Assembly: GCF_003867015.1 (NCBI RefSeq)
Contig: NZ_CP032548.1
Span: 997,001 to 1,061,000 of the forward strand
Origin: Tenacibaculum singaporense
GTDB taxonomy: Bacteria; Bacteroidota; Bacteroidia; Flavobacteriales; Flavobacteriaceae
Length of the DNA: 64,000 bases
Reading direction: 5' to 3'
How positions within the stretch are numbered: the first letter of the stretch is position 1; each line of letters starts with the position of its first letter. A model generated the notes under the pieces. The model did no database searches. It was not told the origin of the DNA and was given only the letters and a program-made list of their open reading frames with translations. A program made the translations under genes and the position numbers. This document shows, in pieces, positions 62,660 through 64,000 of this stretch.

Positions 62660-64000
62660 ATGAAACGTATACTAAATAAAACCTTGGTTGTAGCTGTAAT
62701 GGCTACAACCTTACAAAGTTGTTTTGTTGCTAAGGATTATGCACGTCCTGAGTTAAAAGAAACAGAACATTTGTATAGAACAGATAATTTACCAAAAGAC
62801 AGTATCTCGATGGCAGATGTGTCTTGGAAGGATATGTTTACTGATGCTCATTTGAAACAATATATTGATGAAGGGCTTCAAAATAACTTAGATATCCGTG
62901 TAGCCATACAACAAATGGCAGCAGCAGAAGCTTATATGAAACAAGGTAAAGCAGGGTATTTACCTAGTATTGGTGTAGGAGCAAAAGCTACACACCAAGA
63001 GTTGGCAAAAAACAGTCAGTTTGGATCTTTTTTCAATGGAAGTTTACAACAATATGAGTTAACAGGAAATCTTTCTTGGGAAGCTGATATTTGGGGTAAA
63101 ATACGTAGTAATAAAAGAGCAGGAAAAGCAGGTTATTTACAAAGTGTAGCGGCACATCAAGCAGTAAAAACTCAATTAGTTTCAGCAATAGCAACTACTT
63201 ATTATCAGTTAGTAGCTTTAGATGCTCAATTGGAAATTACTGAACAAACTATTGAAACAAGAGAGAGTAGTGTAAATACCATTAAAGCTTTAAAAGATGC
63301 AGGTCAGGTAAATCAAGTAGCAGTAGATCAAAATATAGCACAGTATAACAATGCAAAAGCATTGAAAGTAGATTTAGAAGCATCCATCTTTAAAATTGAG
63401 AATACTTTAAATCTATTACTAGGAAGAACATCAGTAGTTGTTGAAAGAAGTAAACTTTCACAGCAACAATTAGATGCAGCTATTAAAGTAGGTGTTCCAG
63501 CTACATTATTAAGAAATAGACCAGATGTTATAGCTGCTGAGTATGGTTTAATTAATGCTTTTGAGATGACAAATGTTGCTAAGAGTAATTTTTATCCATC
63601 GTTAACAGTAACAGCAAGTGGAGGATTTCAAAGTTTAGAGTTAGATGAGTTGTTAAGTACCAACTCCTTATTTGCAAATATTATAGGAGGTTTAACACAG
63701 CCTATTTTCAATCAAAGAAAAATTAAAACACAGCATGAAGTTGCTAAAGCACAACAAGAACAAGCACTGTTGAGCTTTAAAAAGACTTTGTTAACTGCTG
63801 GAAATGAAGTTTCAAATGCACTTTTTGACTATAAAGCAGAAACTGAAAAGTTTGAATATAGAAAAAATGAAGTTGAAGCTTTACGAAGAGCAGAAGCAAA
63901 CTCAGAAGAGTTGTTAAAAAATGGATATGCAAATTATTTAGATTTATTAACAGCAAGAGAAAGAGCATTGAATGCTGAGTTAAATGTTATCAATAACAAA
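62660..64000 (+). CDS. RND outer-membrane factor, TolC/NodT family (3' truncated)
   Basis: The frame is open to the window end: 447 codons from ATG 62660, two bases after the pump stop. Translating by hand gives MKRILNKTLVVAVMATTLQS followed by Cys21, a lipoprotein signal. Next come PEL-type residues, LQNNLDIRVAIQQMAAAEAY, GYLPSIGVGAKATHQ, LSWEADIWGKI and later ATLLRNRPDVIAAEY, all hallmarks of NodT-type outer-membrane factors, which form a trimeric channel. Typical members are about 460-480 residues, so only the last few dozen residues are missing. Confidence 0.95.
   Translation, partial: MKRILNKTLVVAVMATTLQSCFVAKDYARPELKETEHLYRTDNLPKDSISMADVSWKDMFTDAHLKQYIDEGLQNNLDIRVAIQQMAAAEAYMKQGKAGYLPSIGVGAKATHQELAKNSQFGSFFNGSLQQYELTGNLSWEADIWGKIRSNKRAGKAGYLQSVAAHQAVKTQLVSAIATTYYQLVALDAQLEITEQTIETRESSVNTIKALKDAGQVNQVAVDQNIAQYNNAKALKVDLEASIFKIENTLNLLLGRTSVVVERSKLSQQQLDAAIKVGVPATLLRNRPDVIAAEYGLINAFEMTNVAKSNFYPSLTVTASGGFQSLELDELLSTNSLFANIIGGLTQPIFNQRKIKTQHEVAKAQQEQALLSFKKTLLTAGNEVSNALFDYKAETEKFEYRKNEVEALRRAEANSEELLKNGYANYLDLLTARERALNAELNVINNK

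Overview
The window is AT-rich DNA from the phylum Bacteroidetes, almost certainly a marine member of the family Flavobacteriaceae; a Tenacibaculum-like genus is my guess and is not proven. The evidence is TAnnTTTG -7 promoter boxes, a T9SS type B sorting protein followed by PorP/SprF and OmpA genes, an alpha polymerase fused to its own proofreading exonuclease, and phylum-typical families (putative porin, DUF3857, DUF4407, CIS_TMP).

Region 1 (1-18.7 kb, + strand) is the 3' part of an extracellular contractile injection system (eCIS; Afp/PVC/MAC-like) operon. In order it holds a baseplate J-type protein cut by the window edge, a second baseplate wedge protein, a 1704-residue protein with Ig/PKD-like repeats (possible fibre), a CIS tape-measure protein, a DUF4157 protein with HELTH, a 1428-residue effector with a hydrophobic core and a C-terminal His-Me-finger-like nuclease motif, an AAA+ ATPase and a cell-wall peptidase. 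Gaps are 11-45 bases or short overlaps, so it reads as one transcription unit. The sheath, tube and spike genes should lie upstream.

Region 2 (18.7-43.3 kb) is mostly housekeeping: dnaE, a cold-shock protein, rpsP-rimM, acetyltransferases, a PhnA-like protein, a nucleoid-associated protein, rnhB, a putative porin, nhaC, a PLP-dependent sulfur amino acid enzyme next to an Lrp-type regulator, two DUF3857/transglutaminase-like proteins (one lacking catalytic residues), DUF4407, a blaI-blaR1 pair with two operators lying on its promoter, and an M20 peptidase.

Region 3 (43.3-46.0 kb) is a small accessory island next to tRNA-Leu(UAG). The tRNA has its own promoter and terminator. Beyond it, near-identical 22-base direct repeats at 43506 and 45909 flank about 2.4 kb. 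Between them are a possible structured small RNA, a tRNA-anticodon-arm-like hairpin and a translationally coupled pair: an SMC/ABC-type ATPase and a small protein with a D...ExK nuclease-like motif. This looks like a two-gene defence module and is the best candidate for an undescribed system.

Region 4 (46.1-64.0 kb) holds cardiolipin synthase, a T9SS surface locus (OmpA, PorP/SprF and a 2195-residue repeat protein) and a GbsR/MarR-regulated RND efflux operon (regulator, adaptor, pump and an outer-membrane factor cut by the window end). A palindrome overlaps the efflux promoter.

Functions are assigned from recognisable motifs and gene order alone. No database search was run.
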